The position numbers and the translations under genes were made by a program. A stretch of DNA of 64,000 bases from Nitrososphaerota archaeon (GTDB lineage: Archaea > Thermoproteota > Nitrososphaeria > Nitrososphaerales > UBA183): assembly GCA_029785235.1 (NCBI GenBank), contig JAFMAA010000001.1, positions 1-64,000 of the forward strand, given 5' to 3'. The notes below the pieces were generated by a model, which was not told the origin of the DNA, made no database searches, and saw only the letters and a program-made list of their open reading frames with translations. Positions 43,696-51,817 of this stretch are shown piece by piece; the stretch's first letter is position 1; each line of letters opens with the position of its first letter.

Positions 43696-43706
43696 AGTTA
43701 AAAATA
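43696..43706 (-). promoter_or_regulatory. TATA-like box of the LSm gene
   Basis: AGTTAAAAATA (plus-strand reading) between the divergent LSm and radB-like genes. It is well placed for the LSm gene (GTG 43666) but about 75 bp from the radB-like start. Confidence 0.5.
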
Positions 43707-43775
43707 CATCGGTGATGAATCGTCCAAGGGGAGAGGACGTCGGGGACCGAGACAGCGGCTGGAGCGAAGGGGCGG

Positions 43776-44441
43776 GTGGCATCCTTCCCCCGCTACACGT
43801 CGGGATCTGTGGGCCTGGACGCCCTGCTGTCAGGCGGATACAGGGCAGGCACCTTGACCGAGGTGTTCGGGAGGAGCAACACCGGCAAGTCGCAGCTGGG
43901 GATGCAGGCTGCCTTGTGCGCCGCCTTGAAGGGGGCAAGGGTGCTCTATATCGACAGCGAGGGCGGATTCAGGCCCGAGAGGCTCGAGCAGATCGCCGGA
44001 GCAAGAGGGTGGGACTTCGAGGGGGCGCTTGAGAGGATCACGTTCATGAGGTCCGACTCGGCCCCGGAGCAGATGGAGACGGTCAGAGGCATGAATCGGC
44101 GGAGGGCTACGGCGGAGTGCAAGCTTGTAGTGGTGGACACGCTCACCCGCAACTTCTCGGTCGAGCTGCCCGGGAAGTCGAACCTCGCAAGCAGGCAGGG
44201 GGCCCTTGACATCCATCTGAGCGAGATGGCAAGGGACGCGTACATCCATTCCAGGGCGTACGTGCTGACGAACAGGGTGACCTTCGGTACCGCTGGAGAC
44301 GTAGGGATAGGTGGCGGGACAGTGGAGCAGCTGGTTCATATGACCGTGAAGCTCGAGCGCCAGGGGCAGGCGGTGTCTGCGACCTCGTTCCCTTCCTGTG
44401 AGAGGGCTGCCTTGCAGATTGGGGCTGCGGGCGTCATCTGA
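43776..44441 (+). CDS. radB: RadB-like recombinase (RecA/RadA superfamily)
   Basis: A 221-residue RecA-fold ATPase without the N-terminal HhH domain of RadA. It has the Walker A-like GRSNTGKSQL, Walker B LVVVDTLTRNF, and VLTNRVTF in the position of the L2/Q motif. Length and lack of the DNA-binding N-terminus fit RadB or another RadA paralogue, a recombination mediator. GTG start at 43776. Confidence 0.85.
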   Translation: MASFPRYTSGSVGLDALLSGGYRAGTLTEVFGRSNTGKSQLGMQAALCAALKGARVLYIDSEGGFRPERLEQIAGARGWDFEGALERITFMRSDSAPEQMETVRGMNRRRATAECKLVVVDTLTRNFSVELPGKSNLASRQGALDIHLSEMARDAYIHSRAYVLTNRVTFGTAGDVGIGGGTVEQLVHMTVKLERQGQAVSATSFPSCERAALQIGAAGVI

Positions 44442-44616
44442 GTCGAGTCAGACATCGTCCATCGCAGCTCGTGTGGTGGACGTCTTCTCGAAGGAAAGTC
44501 TGCAGAGGGAGGTCCCGGAGCGACGCGCCATAGAAAGGCCCCGGCCTCGCATTGGGCCCGAGTCAGCGCTGAGGCTAGGACGGTTAAATATCCAAGATAC
44601 AGGTCGTACAGACGCG

Positions 44617-44940
44617 GTGGTCGTGCAAGCCAACATCGCGACGATACTCGACTCACTCTTGAAGTCCGACCTTGACGAAGCGAAACGCAGGATACAGGCG
44701 CTCCTCCCCACAGCGACGTCCGAGAAGGAGAGAGGGAGCTTGATGGCGGCGGCGGGGATACTAGCGAGCATTACGAAGGGGAAAGACGGCACGCTGCAGA
44801 CCTGGGACAGCGCCAAGGTGGAGAGGGCGGCGAAGTCGATAACGTCGAACCAGATGGCAGACGACTTCGACAGAGGCTATGCAGACACGCTGTTGAGCTA
44901 CTCTAAGCTCAGAGCGGATACCCAGCGAACTGAAGGGTGA
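44617..44940 (+). CDS. Small helical protein, unknown function
   Basis: A 107-residue all-helical protein (ANIATILDSLLKSDLDEAKRRIQAL and following). TATA-like GGTTAAATATCC (44583-44594) supports a start at GTG 44617 (or GTG 44623) in place of the longer frame from 44398 that overlaps radB. No family recognised. The 3' end overlaps the convergent membrane protein gene by 32 nt. Confidence 0.6.
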   Translation: MVVQANIATILDSLLKSDLDEAKRRIQALLPTATSEKERGSLMAAAGILASITKGKDGTLQTWDSAKVERAAKSITSNQMADDFDRGYADTLLSYSKLRADTQRTEG

Positions 44941-45253
44941 AGGCCAGCATCCAGGTGAAGAGGAAGACCATCACGAAGCCACCCACCCCGGTCGTGTAGA
45001 TCTTTCCCTGCTGCTCCCTCGGCATCCCGCGGTACCACCCATAGAGGGCGAGGTAGTAAGAAACGAGGTAGACCCCTATCCCTATGCTGACCCCGAAGGA
45101 CCAGTCGAAACCGTAGGCCTGGTCGAGGAGCTGGGTGCCGAACCCTGCGACCGCCGCCAGCCCTATCCTCGTCCAGTATAGCTTATCAAACGCCGCGGCT
45201 GGCTGAGGCTTCGTGGCCGAACTATCCGGCTTCGAAGTCTTGGTGCTCGCCAA
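44909..45253 (-). CDS. Membrane protein, head-to-head overlapping the NFACT gene
   Basis: A 114-residue protein with a polar N-terminus (ASTKTSKPDSSATKPQP) and three or four hydrophobic helices (KLYWTRIGLAAVAGFGTQLL, GVSIGIGVYLVSYYLALYGWY, GGFVMVFLFTWMLAFTL). No certain family. TTG 45253 is the only start possible before the first helix, and TATA-like GTTATTAACG (45293-45284) lies about 35 bp upstream. Its first 41 nt therefore overlap the start of the divergent NFACT gene. Confidence 0.7.
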   Translation of the reverse strand: MASTKTSKPDSSATKPQPAAAFDKLYWTRIGLAAVAGFGTQLLDQAYGFDWSFGVSIGIGVYLVSYYLALYGWYRGMPREQQGKIYTTGVGGFVMVFLFTWMLAFTLQFAGYPL

Positions 45254-47009
45254 AGAAATCGATTTGGCGTTGCGCGGAACCTACGTTAATAACATTTACA
45301 GGAGAGGAAGCGCGCAACTGTTCCGTTTCAGGAGGCCGCAGGGAGAGGATGTCTGGCTGGTGGCATCCCCCAAGAAGGGGGCCTGGATATCGAACAGGGT
45401 CGAGGAAAGGGACGAAACCACCGAATTCACTTCGCGGCTCAGAGGGGAGCTCGAGAGGGCGAGGTTCTCAGGCGCATCCCAACTGGACCTCGATAGGGTC
45501 TTCCAGATAGACTTTGATGGGAAAGAGAGTCGGAGGGTGCTGATAGAGCTCATGCCGCCGGGGAACTTAGTGGTCCTCGGCCCAGATGGGGCGGTCAGGC
45601 TCGCGCAGAGCGAAGTGCGCGCGGGCAGCCGGCGGGTCGTCAGGGGGGAGCGATATTCCCCTCCGGGCCAGAGCAGGCTCAGCCCGCTCGATGTCGGGGC
45701 CGAAGCTGTCGAAGCGATGCTCAGGGCGGAGACGACCCTGGGGAAGGCGGTCGGGAGACACATCGCCCTGCCCAGGAAGTACGTCGCCGAGGCCCTGAAG
45801 AGAGTAGGAGCTTCAGAGGGTACGCCGTCTTCGAGCTTCGTCGGCAGAGGAGGGGAGATAGCGAAGGCTGTCGCGGACATGGTAACAGACGCGAGGACGA
45901 ATCCAAGGCCGTGCATCTGCGAGACGCAGGCGGGGGACGAGGTCTTCACGTTCCCGCCCAGCGGGCTCAAGGTGAAAGAAGAAGCGGGGACGGTCTCCGA
46001 GCTCTGCGACCGCCTCTTCCTTGGAGACGCTCTGGCAGAGGCAGAACCTCCCAGCGCCGAGGAGGCAAAGCGGAAGGAGTTGATAGCGACGGCGGAGAGG
46101 CTCAGGGAGGAGTCGAAGTCGTTGATGACGAAGGCTGCGGGGGCAAGGGGGGCGGCCGCGGAGGCGAGGGCGGCCCCGCTCGACACGGCGTTGAAGGTCA
46201 TGCGAGAGGCGGGGGTCAGACCGCTCAGGGACCCTGTCTCCCCAGCAGCGGCATCGTCAGCGCTCTACGACTGGGCCAAGGAGCTCGAGGCGAAGTCATC
46301 GCAGAGCCTTGAGGCCGCCGCGAAGCTGGAAAAGAGGGCGTCCAAGGTCCCCTCCAGGGCTGCGCCGCGAGCCCAGGCCCTGTCGAGGAGGAGGGGCGAG
46401 TGGTACGAAAGGTTCAGGTGGTTCGTCACGGTCGAGGGGAAGCTGGCGGTAGGCGGGCGTGACGCACAGACAAACTCCGTCCTCCTCGGGAGGCACCTCG
46501 ACCCTAAAGACACAGTCTACCACGCCGACCTCTTCGGTTCACCGTTCTTCGTCCTCAAGGAGGGGGCAGCCCAGACCGAGGAGGAGTCCAGGCAGGTCGC
46601 TCAGGCTACGGTCGCCTTCAGCAGCGCCTGGAAGACGGGGCTCGGGGCCGCCGACGCGTATTGGGTGACGCCTGACCAGGTAAGTTCCGCCGCCCCGAGC
46701 GGAGAGTACCTGCCGCGCGGGAGCTTCGTCATCCGAGGGAGGAAGAACTTCGTCGCGAATGTGCTAGTGGAGGTGGCGGTCGGTATGGACCAGAAAGGCC
46801 GGGTGATGGCCGGCCCTGAGGAAGCTGTCAAGAAGAGGTGCGCGCGCTACGTCGTCCTGAGGCCCCACAACGAGAAAGCCTCCGAGACAGCCAAGCGCGT
46901 CCTCAGTGACCTTGGGTCAGACCCGAGGCGGCCGACCCTCGACGAGGTGCAGAGGGCCCTCCCGGCTGGGGGCGGCAAAGTAATCACTCGGGCCGAAGTT
47001 CGCCGCTAA
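45213..47009 (+). CDS. rqcH: NFACT/FbpA-domain protein (Rqc2/NEMF/RqcH family)
   Basis: A 598-residue protein of the ribosome quality control family, which binds 60S/50S subunits with stalled peptidyl-tRNA. N-terminal NFACT-N (MAELSGFEVLVLAKEIDLALRG...), a helical middle with coiled coil (about 280-390), and an NFACT-R domain (WYERFRWFVTVEGKLAVGGRDAQTNSVLL; HADLFGSPFFVLK). GTG 45213 with TATA-like TATAGCTTATC about 30 bp upstream. Converges with the FeS oxidoreductase gene (4-nt overlap). Confidence 0.93.
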   Translation: MAELSGFEVLVLAKEIDLALRGTYVNNIYRRGSAQLFRFRRPQGEDVWLVASPKKGAWISNRVEERDETTEFTSRLRGELERARFSGASQLDLDRVFQIDFDGKESRRVLIELMPPGNLVVLGPDGAVRLAQSEVRAGSRRVVRGERYSPPGQSRLSPLDVGAEAVEAMLRAETTLGKAVGRHIALPRKYVAEALKRVGASEGTPSSSFVGRGGEIAKAVADMVTDARTNPRPCICETQAGDEVFTFPPSGLKVKEEAGTVSELCDRLFLGDALAEAEPPSAEEAKRKELIATAERLREESKSLMTKAAGARGAAAEARAAPLDTALKVMREAGVRPLRDPVSPAAASSALYDWAKELEAKSSQSLEAAAKLEKRASKVPSRAAPRAQALSRRRGEWYERFRWFVTVEGKLAVGGRDAQTNSVLLGRHLDPKDTVYHADLFGSPFFVLKEGAAQTEEESRQVAQATVAFSSAWKTGLGAADAYWVTPDQVSSAAPSGEYLPRGSFVIRGRKNFVANVLVEVAVGMDQKGRVMAGPEEAVKKRCARYVVLRPHNEKASETAKRVLSDLGSDPRRPTLDEVQRALPAGGGKVITRAEVRR

Positions 47010-48820
47010 ATGCACTCGGCGACTATCTCGGCGACGTCGCGGACATCCATCCCCGAGTTCGTCACCTTGGTGGCGTCGTCGAACATGGAGAGGCAGAACG
47101 GACACTCCGTGGCGATGGTCTTGGCGCCTGTCCTGGCGGCCTCCTCCGCCCTGATCCCTGCTATGGACCTCCGGTGGGGGACATTGAACCAGTAGTTCGA
47201 CCCCCCCGCACCGCAACAGAAGGTCTTCTCCTTCCTCCTCCCCATCTCCCTCAGGTCGTGGACGGACGCCGCGAGCGCCTCCCTGGGTTGGTCGAAGACG
47301 CTGTTGTACCGCGAGGCGTAACAGGCGTCATGGAGTGTCACGGAGATGTTCTGCACCTTCTCTCTGGGGACCGACACCTTCCCGTCCCTGATTAGGTCTG
47401 AAATCAGCTGGGTGTGGTACACCACGTCGAACTTCGCTCCGAACTGGGGGTACTCGTTCTTCAAAGCGTTGAAGCAATGAGGGCAGGTGGCGATTATCTT
47501 CTTCACGCCATAGGAGTTGAGCTTCTCTATGTTCTGGAGCGCAAGCTCCTGGTACCGCCCTTCCTCCCCCAGCCTCCGAGCGGGGTCCCCCACGCACATC
47601 TCTTCTCCGCCCAGTATCGCGAACGAGACGCCGGCGCTCTTCAGTATCTTCGCCAAGGCCTTCGCTATGCGCTGGGCCCGCTGGTCGAAGGAGGAGACGC
47701 AACCCACCCAATAGAGGTACTCCGCCTTCGGGTTGGCCGCCAAGGTGTCGATGCCCAGCCCTTCGGCCCAGCCTGCCCTGGTCGAGTTCTTGAACCCGTA
47801 CGGGTTCTGGCTCTGGGCTAGGTTAGCCAGCATCCCTGACTTCTCCTTGTCTAGCTTCCCCTTCGAGACGAGCTCCCTTCGGAGGTCGTAGATGACGTCA
47901 AGGTGCTTCACCCCTACCGGGCAGCTGGCGACGCAAGCCCCGCAGGAGGTGCAAGACCAGAGCTCGTCCTCGGCGACAGAAGTGAAGGGGTCAGATTCGC
48001 GTCCGGCACGGGAAAGGAGGCTGACCTTCCTAACGAGGACGCGGGGGGACAGAGGGCGGCCTGCCGCTGTCGCCGGACAGGCGGCCTCACAGGCGCCGAT
48101 CTCCACGCAGGAATCGAAGGACAGAGACTGGTCCGCGGTGAAGTCTGAAACTTTGCCGACGCCCACCTTGATCGCCTCAGGGTCTGTCTTCCCCGCCATG
48201 ACGTCGGCCAAGTTGAACGGCGTCCTTAGTGACGCCAGGGGCCTGTCGAACTTGGCGAAGAGGTTGATGCTTGGCCTGGCGTAGTAGCCTGCGACCAAGG
48301 AGTTCCTCGCTGCGTCGAGGAGGAGGTCCGCCCAGCCGAGGGCCGGGAACCAGAGGAGGACCAGCTCCGAGGTGGTGAGGGCGATGGCAGCCATTAGCAC
48401 TATCTGAAGTGTCTTGGAGGCGGACGCGAACCCTTCAGTTACATGCACCTCTCTCCCTACCCGCCTGCTCTGGAAGTACCTCTGGACCCGCCAACCGAAG
48501 GCGACCGCCAACCCGGCTGCGAGGGGGACGGACGCTACCCTGAAGGCGGCTAGGAGGAGAGGAGCCATACCCATGGCGGGCGCCAGGACCGCGTCAGCAA
48601 TCGTGAGCCCTACCCCGAGGGCTATGGAGAGGTGCATGAGAAAGACCGGGTCCCCTGTCTTCAGTCGGCGCGCTTCGTCCCTACCCAGCCCCCAGATGCG
48701 CGCTGGGCCGAGGCTGACCGACCACCTGCGAGAGAAGTAGACGACGGCGAAAGCGACGGCAGCCACGCTGGCGAAGGATATCGCGTAGGCGGCCAGGTAA
48801 CCGACGTCGAGCCCAGCCAT
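47006..48820 (-). CDS. Membrane FeS/CCG-domain oxidoreductase (HdrD/GlpC-like), ETF-linked
   Basis: A 604-residue protein: four to five N-terminal membrane helices (about 1-175) like a NarI-type anchor, then a two-cluster ferredoxin domain and two CCG (HdrD-like) domains. The second ferredoxin motif CTSCGACVASCPVG is complete. In the first, CVEIGACEAACP, the second Cys is Ile241. CCG domains: YWVGCVSSFD ... TCPHCFNALKNEYP and HDACYASR ... FCCGAGGSN ... ECPFCLSMF. It lies 46 nt after etfA in the same operon, so it probably passes electrons from ETF to quinone. Confidence 0.88.
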   Translation of the reverse strand: MAGLDVGYLAAYAISFASVAAVAFAVVYFSRRWSVSLGPARIWGLGRDEARRLKTGDPVFLMHLSIALGVGLTIADAVLAPAMGMAPLLLAAFRVASVPLAAGLAVAFGWRVQRYFQSRRVGREVHVTEGFASASKTLQIVLMAAIALTTSELVLLWFPALGWADLLLDAARNSLVAGYYARPSINLFAKFDRPLASLRTPFNLADVMAGKTDPEAIKVGVGKVSDFTADQSLSFDSCVEIGACEAACPATAAGRPLSPRVLVRKVSLLSRAGRESDPFTSVAEDELWSCTSCGACVASCPVGVKHLDVIYDLRRELVSKGKLDKEKSGMLANLAQSQNPYGFKNSTRAGWAEGLGIDTLAANPKAEYLYWVGCVSSFDQRAQRIAKALAKILKSAGVSFAILGGEEMCVGDPARRLGEEGRYQELALQNIEKLNSYGVKKIIATCPHCFNALKNEYPQFGAKFDVVYHTQLISDLIRDGKVSVPREKVQNISVTLHDACYASRYNSVFDQPREALAASVHDLREMGRRKEKTFCCGAGGSNYWFNVPHRRSIAGIRAEEAARTGAKTIATECPFCLSMFDDATKVTNSGMDVRDVAEIVAECI

Positions 48821-48866
48821 ATGCAGCGCCGACGCCCCTCTGTTTATAGGCTGTTCGAGACGCCGG

Positions 48867-49799
48867 TCAACGCCTGGCCGAGAGGGCTCGCCTGAGGGCG
48901 GGGACCACCTGGTAAAGGTCCCCTACTATGCAGTAATCAGAAGCTTGGAAGATCGGCGCGTCCTTGTCCGTGTTAATGGATGCGACTATCTTCGAGTCCT
49001 TCATCCCGGCGACGTGCTGCAGTTGGCCCGAGATCCCGATGGCTAGATAGAGGTCGGGCTTGACGGTGACCCCCGTCAGCCCGATGTGGTGCTCTTCTGG
49101 GAGCCATCCGAGGTCGGCGGAGAGGGGACGCGAGCATCCGAGGGCCCCGTGCATCGTCACAGCCAGGTCCTCCAGCATGGAAAGGTCCTCCCTCTTCTTC
49201 ACGCCCCTGCCGGCCGACACGATGACCTTCGCGGACCTCAGGTCGACCCCTCCCGCGGCCTTCTTCTCGCGCCCGACAACCTTCGACCGGTCTGAGACCT
49301 GGCCCACCTCCACCTCCTGGGTCCGCTCAGGGAGGGCCTCCGCTCTGGGATAGGCGCCTGTCTTCACGGTGACCACTGCCGGAAACTGGCACCGTGTCTT
49401 CGCCACGACCTTACCCGCGTAGACGTTCCTCTCCCCCGTCACCCCCTGCCCGTCGGAAGCGAGCTTCACCACCTCCGCCATGCACCCGACGCCAAGCTTG
49501 GCCGCCAGCCTCGATGCCGCTTCCCTCCCGTCCCTCGTCGCCCCAAGCAGGACCGCGACGGGGGAGAGATCCTTCGCTGCCCGGGCTAGGGCTTCGGCCG
49601 CGACGGCCGGCGAGACGTCCGGACCTGAGGGACCCTTGAGAAGGAGCCTCACCCCCGAGCCCCTGATCCCCTGGCGAGGGGACCCGATGTCCACGACGCG
49701 GACCTCCGCCGACGCGCCCCTTGCAACATCCTGGGCAGCGCTAGCCACCTCGGCGGAAACGCCCTCCGACTCGGAGTAGACCCAGACATCCCCGCTCAC
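48867..49799 (-). CDS. etfA: Electron transfer flavoprotein alpha subunit
   Basis: A 310-residue ETF alpha. The C-terminal FAD-binding domain is clear: GALGCSRPLSADLGWLPEEHHIGLTG, then GISGQLQHVAGMKDSKIVASINTDKDAPIF. Forms the heterodimer with EtfB and accepts electrons from acyl-CoA dehydrogenase. Overlaps etfB by 4 nt. Confidence 0.96.
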   Translation of the reverse strand: MSGDVWVYSESEGVSAEVASAAQDVARGASAEVRVVDIGSPRQGIRGSGVRLLLKGPSGPDVSPAVAAEALARAAKDLSPVAVLLGATRDGREAASRLAAKLGVGCMAEVVKLASDGQGVTGERNVYAGKVVAKTRCQFPAVVTVKTGAYPRAEALPERTQEVEVGQVSDRSKVVGREKKAAGGVDLRSAKVIVSAGRGVKKREDLSMLEDLAVTMHGALGCSRPLSADLGWLPEEHHIGLTGVTVKPDLYLAIGISGQLQHVAGMKDSKIVASINTDKDAPIFQASDYCIVGDLYQVVPALRRALSARR

Positions 49800-50560
49800 T
49801 TCAAGACGCCCTCCCTCGAAAGCGCATCCAGTAGCTTGGCGGCGGCCTCGTCGGGCCCCCCTTCTATCATTACGTGCTTCCTCGTCGACGGCTGGGACGA
49901 CATCGAGACCACCTCGACCCCGCTGATGGTCCCGGGAGGAGCGATCTCGCCGCCGTTGAGCTCCTCGATGGGCTTCTTTGATGCCTGCATTATCTGGACG
50001 AGCGTCGGGTAGCGCGGTTCGTTGATCTCGCTCACCACGGACACCGCGAAGGGGACGGATGTCTCGACGGCCTCGACGCTGTCCTCGAGGGAGCGCTCCA
50101 CCCTCGCCGACCCACCGGTCACCTCTATCTTCCTGGCGTAGCCGACATAGGCCACCCCTAGGAGCTCCCCCAGCATCGGGGGGACTTGGCCGGTGTAGGT
50201 GTCAGACGAACCTTCCGAGCATATGACCACGTCATAGGGCCCGGACCTCCTGATCGCCGCGGCGAGCATGCTAGCGGTGCGCAGCGCGTCTATGACCAAC
50301 GGGTCGGCGGCGACAAACACACCCCTGTCGGCACCCATGGCGAGGGCCTCTTTCAGGGTCTTCTTCGATTCAGCAGCGCCCACCACGAAGACAACGACCT
50401 CCCCCTGGTGGGCGGATTTCAGCCTGAGCCCTTCCTCTACCGCATTCTTGTCGAAAGTGCTCATCTTCCCGGCGGCCCCCGCAAGGACTGGCCTCCCCTC
50501 TGTGTCGAGCCTGAGCTCTGCCTCGTCAACGGCGTGTTTGACGCAAACCGCTATCTTCAT
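49796..50560 (-). CDS. etfB: Electron transfer flavoprotein beta subunit
   Basis: A 254-residue ETF beta. N-terminal KIAVCVKHAVDEAELRLD and FDKNAVEEGLRLK, the ADP-loop region AMGADRGVFV, and DTYTGQVPPMLGELLG are characteristic. Overlaps the acyl-CoA dehydrogenase gene by 4 nt and etfA by 4 nt. Confidence 0.96.
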   Translation of the reverse strand: MKIAVCVKHAVDEAELRLDTEGRPVLAGAAGKMSTFDKNAVEEGLRLKSAHQGEVVVFVVGAAESKKTLKEALAMGADRGVFVAADPLVIDALRTASMLAAAIRRSGPYDVVICSEGSSDTYTGQVPPMLGELLGVAYVGYARKIEVTGGSARVERSLEDSVEAVETSVPFAVSVVSEINEPRYPTLVQIMQASKKPIEELNGGEIAPPGTISGVEVVSMSSQPSTRKHVMIEGGPDEAAAKLLDALSREGVLK

Positions 50561-51726
50561 TGTGACCTTGCCAGCTCCCGCCTGGTTATCAGCATGCGGA
50601 GCACCTCGGAAGTCCCCTCGCCGATCGTGAGGAGCCGGGCGTCCCTCCAGTGCCTATGGAGGTCGTCGGTGGTGTATCCGTACCCTCCGTGGATCTGGAT
50701 GGCTTCGTCGCACGCCCTCAGAGACATCTCCGTGGCGTACACTTTAGCCTGCGAAGCCTCTGATGCGTAGTCACCCCCCATCTCCTTGATCCTCGACGCG
50801 TACAGGTAGAGGAGCCGGCCCGCGCTGATCCCTATCTTGGTGTCTGCCAGCTTCGCCCTCACCAGCTGGAAGTCTGCTATGGCCTTGCCGAACGCGCGCC
50901 TCTTCCGGGCGTAGGCAAGCGCCTCCCCATAGGCGAGCTGGGCGATGCCGACGTTGAGCGCCGCGACGACTATCCTCGCCCCGTGAAGGATCTCCTTCGC
51001 GTAGTCCGCCCCCTTTCCCTCCTCACCGATGAGGTTATCCTCGGGGATCCGGCAGTCGGAGAAGATCACCTCACGCGTCTTCGAGCCCCTCATCCCGAGC
51101 TTCTTCAGCTCGGCGCCGAACTTCAGCCCCGCCCTAGGCGACTCCACCATGAAGCATGAGGGACCCCTCGAGGTCTTCGCGAAGACGAGGTAGACATCCG
51201 CCTCCCCGGCGTTGGTGATGAACATCTTAGAGCCGTTGATCGTGTACTCCCCCGCGCGCTTCTCCGCTGTCGTGGCCATGTTCCCCGCGTCGGAGCCTGA
51301 CGCAGGCTCTGTGAGCGCGAACGACGCCAGCTTCCTTCCTGAGATTATACCCCGCAAGTGGAGCTGGCGCTGCGACTCGGTCCCAAACCTAAGAACACCC
51401 TCCGCCACGGCGTTGTGTATCTCAATGCTGAGGGCCATAGAAGCGTCGGCGGTGCCGAGGAGCTCCACGGCGGTAGCATAGACCGAGAAGGGCAACCCGA
51501 GCCCCCCGTACTCGGCGGGGAACGGGATCAGGCTCATCCCCTGCTTGAGGAGAGCGGACCTTGGCCCGGCCATAGCCGCCTCTCCGGTGTCCAGCTTCGG
51601 GGAGAGCGGGAGTATCTCCTTCTCCATGTATAATCCGAGGGAGGAGAGGACATCGGAGTATTCCTGGTGCTTGGCCGGGTGGAGCATCTGCATGAGCAGC
51701 TTGTGTTCGGCGGTGTATATCGTCAA
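50557..51726 (-). CDS. Acyl-CoA dehydrogenase
   Basis: A 389-residue FAD enzyme making 2,3-enoyl-CoA. FALTEPASGSDAGNM (FAD binding), TINGSKMFITNAG, AYARKRRAFGKAI, QIHGGYGYTTDD and RDARLLTIGEGTSEV (end typical of short/medium-chain types, with the catalytic Glu likely in IGEGTSEV). TTG start at 51726, TATA-like CGATTAAATC about 36 bp upstream. First gene of the ETF operon; branched or short-chain acyl-CoAs are probable substrates. Confidence 0.95.
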   Translation of the reverse strand: MTIYTAEHKLLMQMLHPAKHQEYSDVLSSLGLYMEKEILPLSPKLDTGEAAMAGPRSALLKQGMSLIPFPAEYGGLGLPFSVYATAVELLGTADASMALSIEIHNAVAEGVLRFGTESQRQLHLRGIISGRKLASFALTEPASGSDAGNMATTAEKRAGEYTINGSKMFITNAGEADVYLVFAKTSRGPSCFMVESPRAGLKFGAELKKLGMRGSKTREVIFSDCRIPEDNLIGEEGKGADYAKEILHGARIVVAALNVGIAQLAYGEALAYARKRRAFGKAIADFQLVRAKLADTKIGISAGRLLYLYASRIKEMGGDYASEASQAKVYATEMSLRACDEAIQIHGGYGYTTDDLHRHWRDARLLTIGEGTSEVLRMLITRRELARSQ

Positions 51727-51756
51727 AGCGAGACGCTTTGCGTTCCCGGCTCCTCC

Positions 51757-51796
51757 AGAGATTTAATCGTTCTCACTAACGAGAATTCCTAAAAGA
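51757..51796. promoter_or_regulatory. Divergent promoter with inverted repeat (acyl-CoA dehydrogenase / mmgE)
   Basis: Minus-strand TATA CGATTAAATC (51768-51758) and plus-strand TATA CCTAAAAGAG (51788-51797, about 27 bp before ATG 51818) flank an inverted repeat TTCTC-ACTAAC-GAGAA at 51770-51785. The repeat lies between the two boxes and could bind one regulator controlling both units. Confidence 0.5.
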
Positions 51797-51817
51797 GCTC
51801 AGCCCAGGCGGCGGGCT

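Noticed and set aside
44442..44616. Possible tRNA or small RNA between radB and the next gene
   Set aside because: No cloverleaf or T-loop consensus could be formed by eye on either strand.
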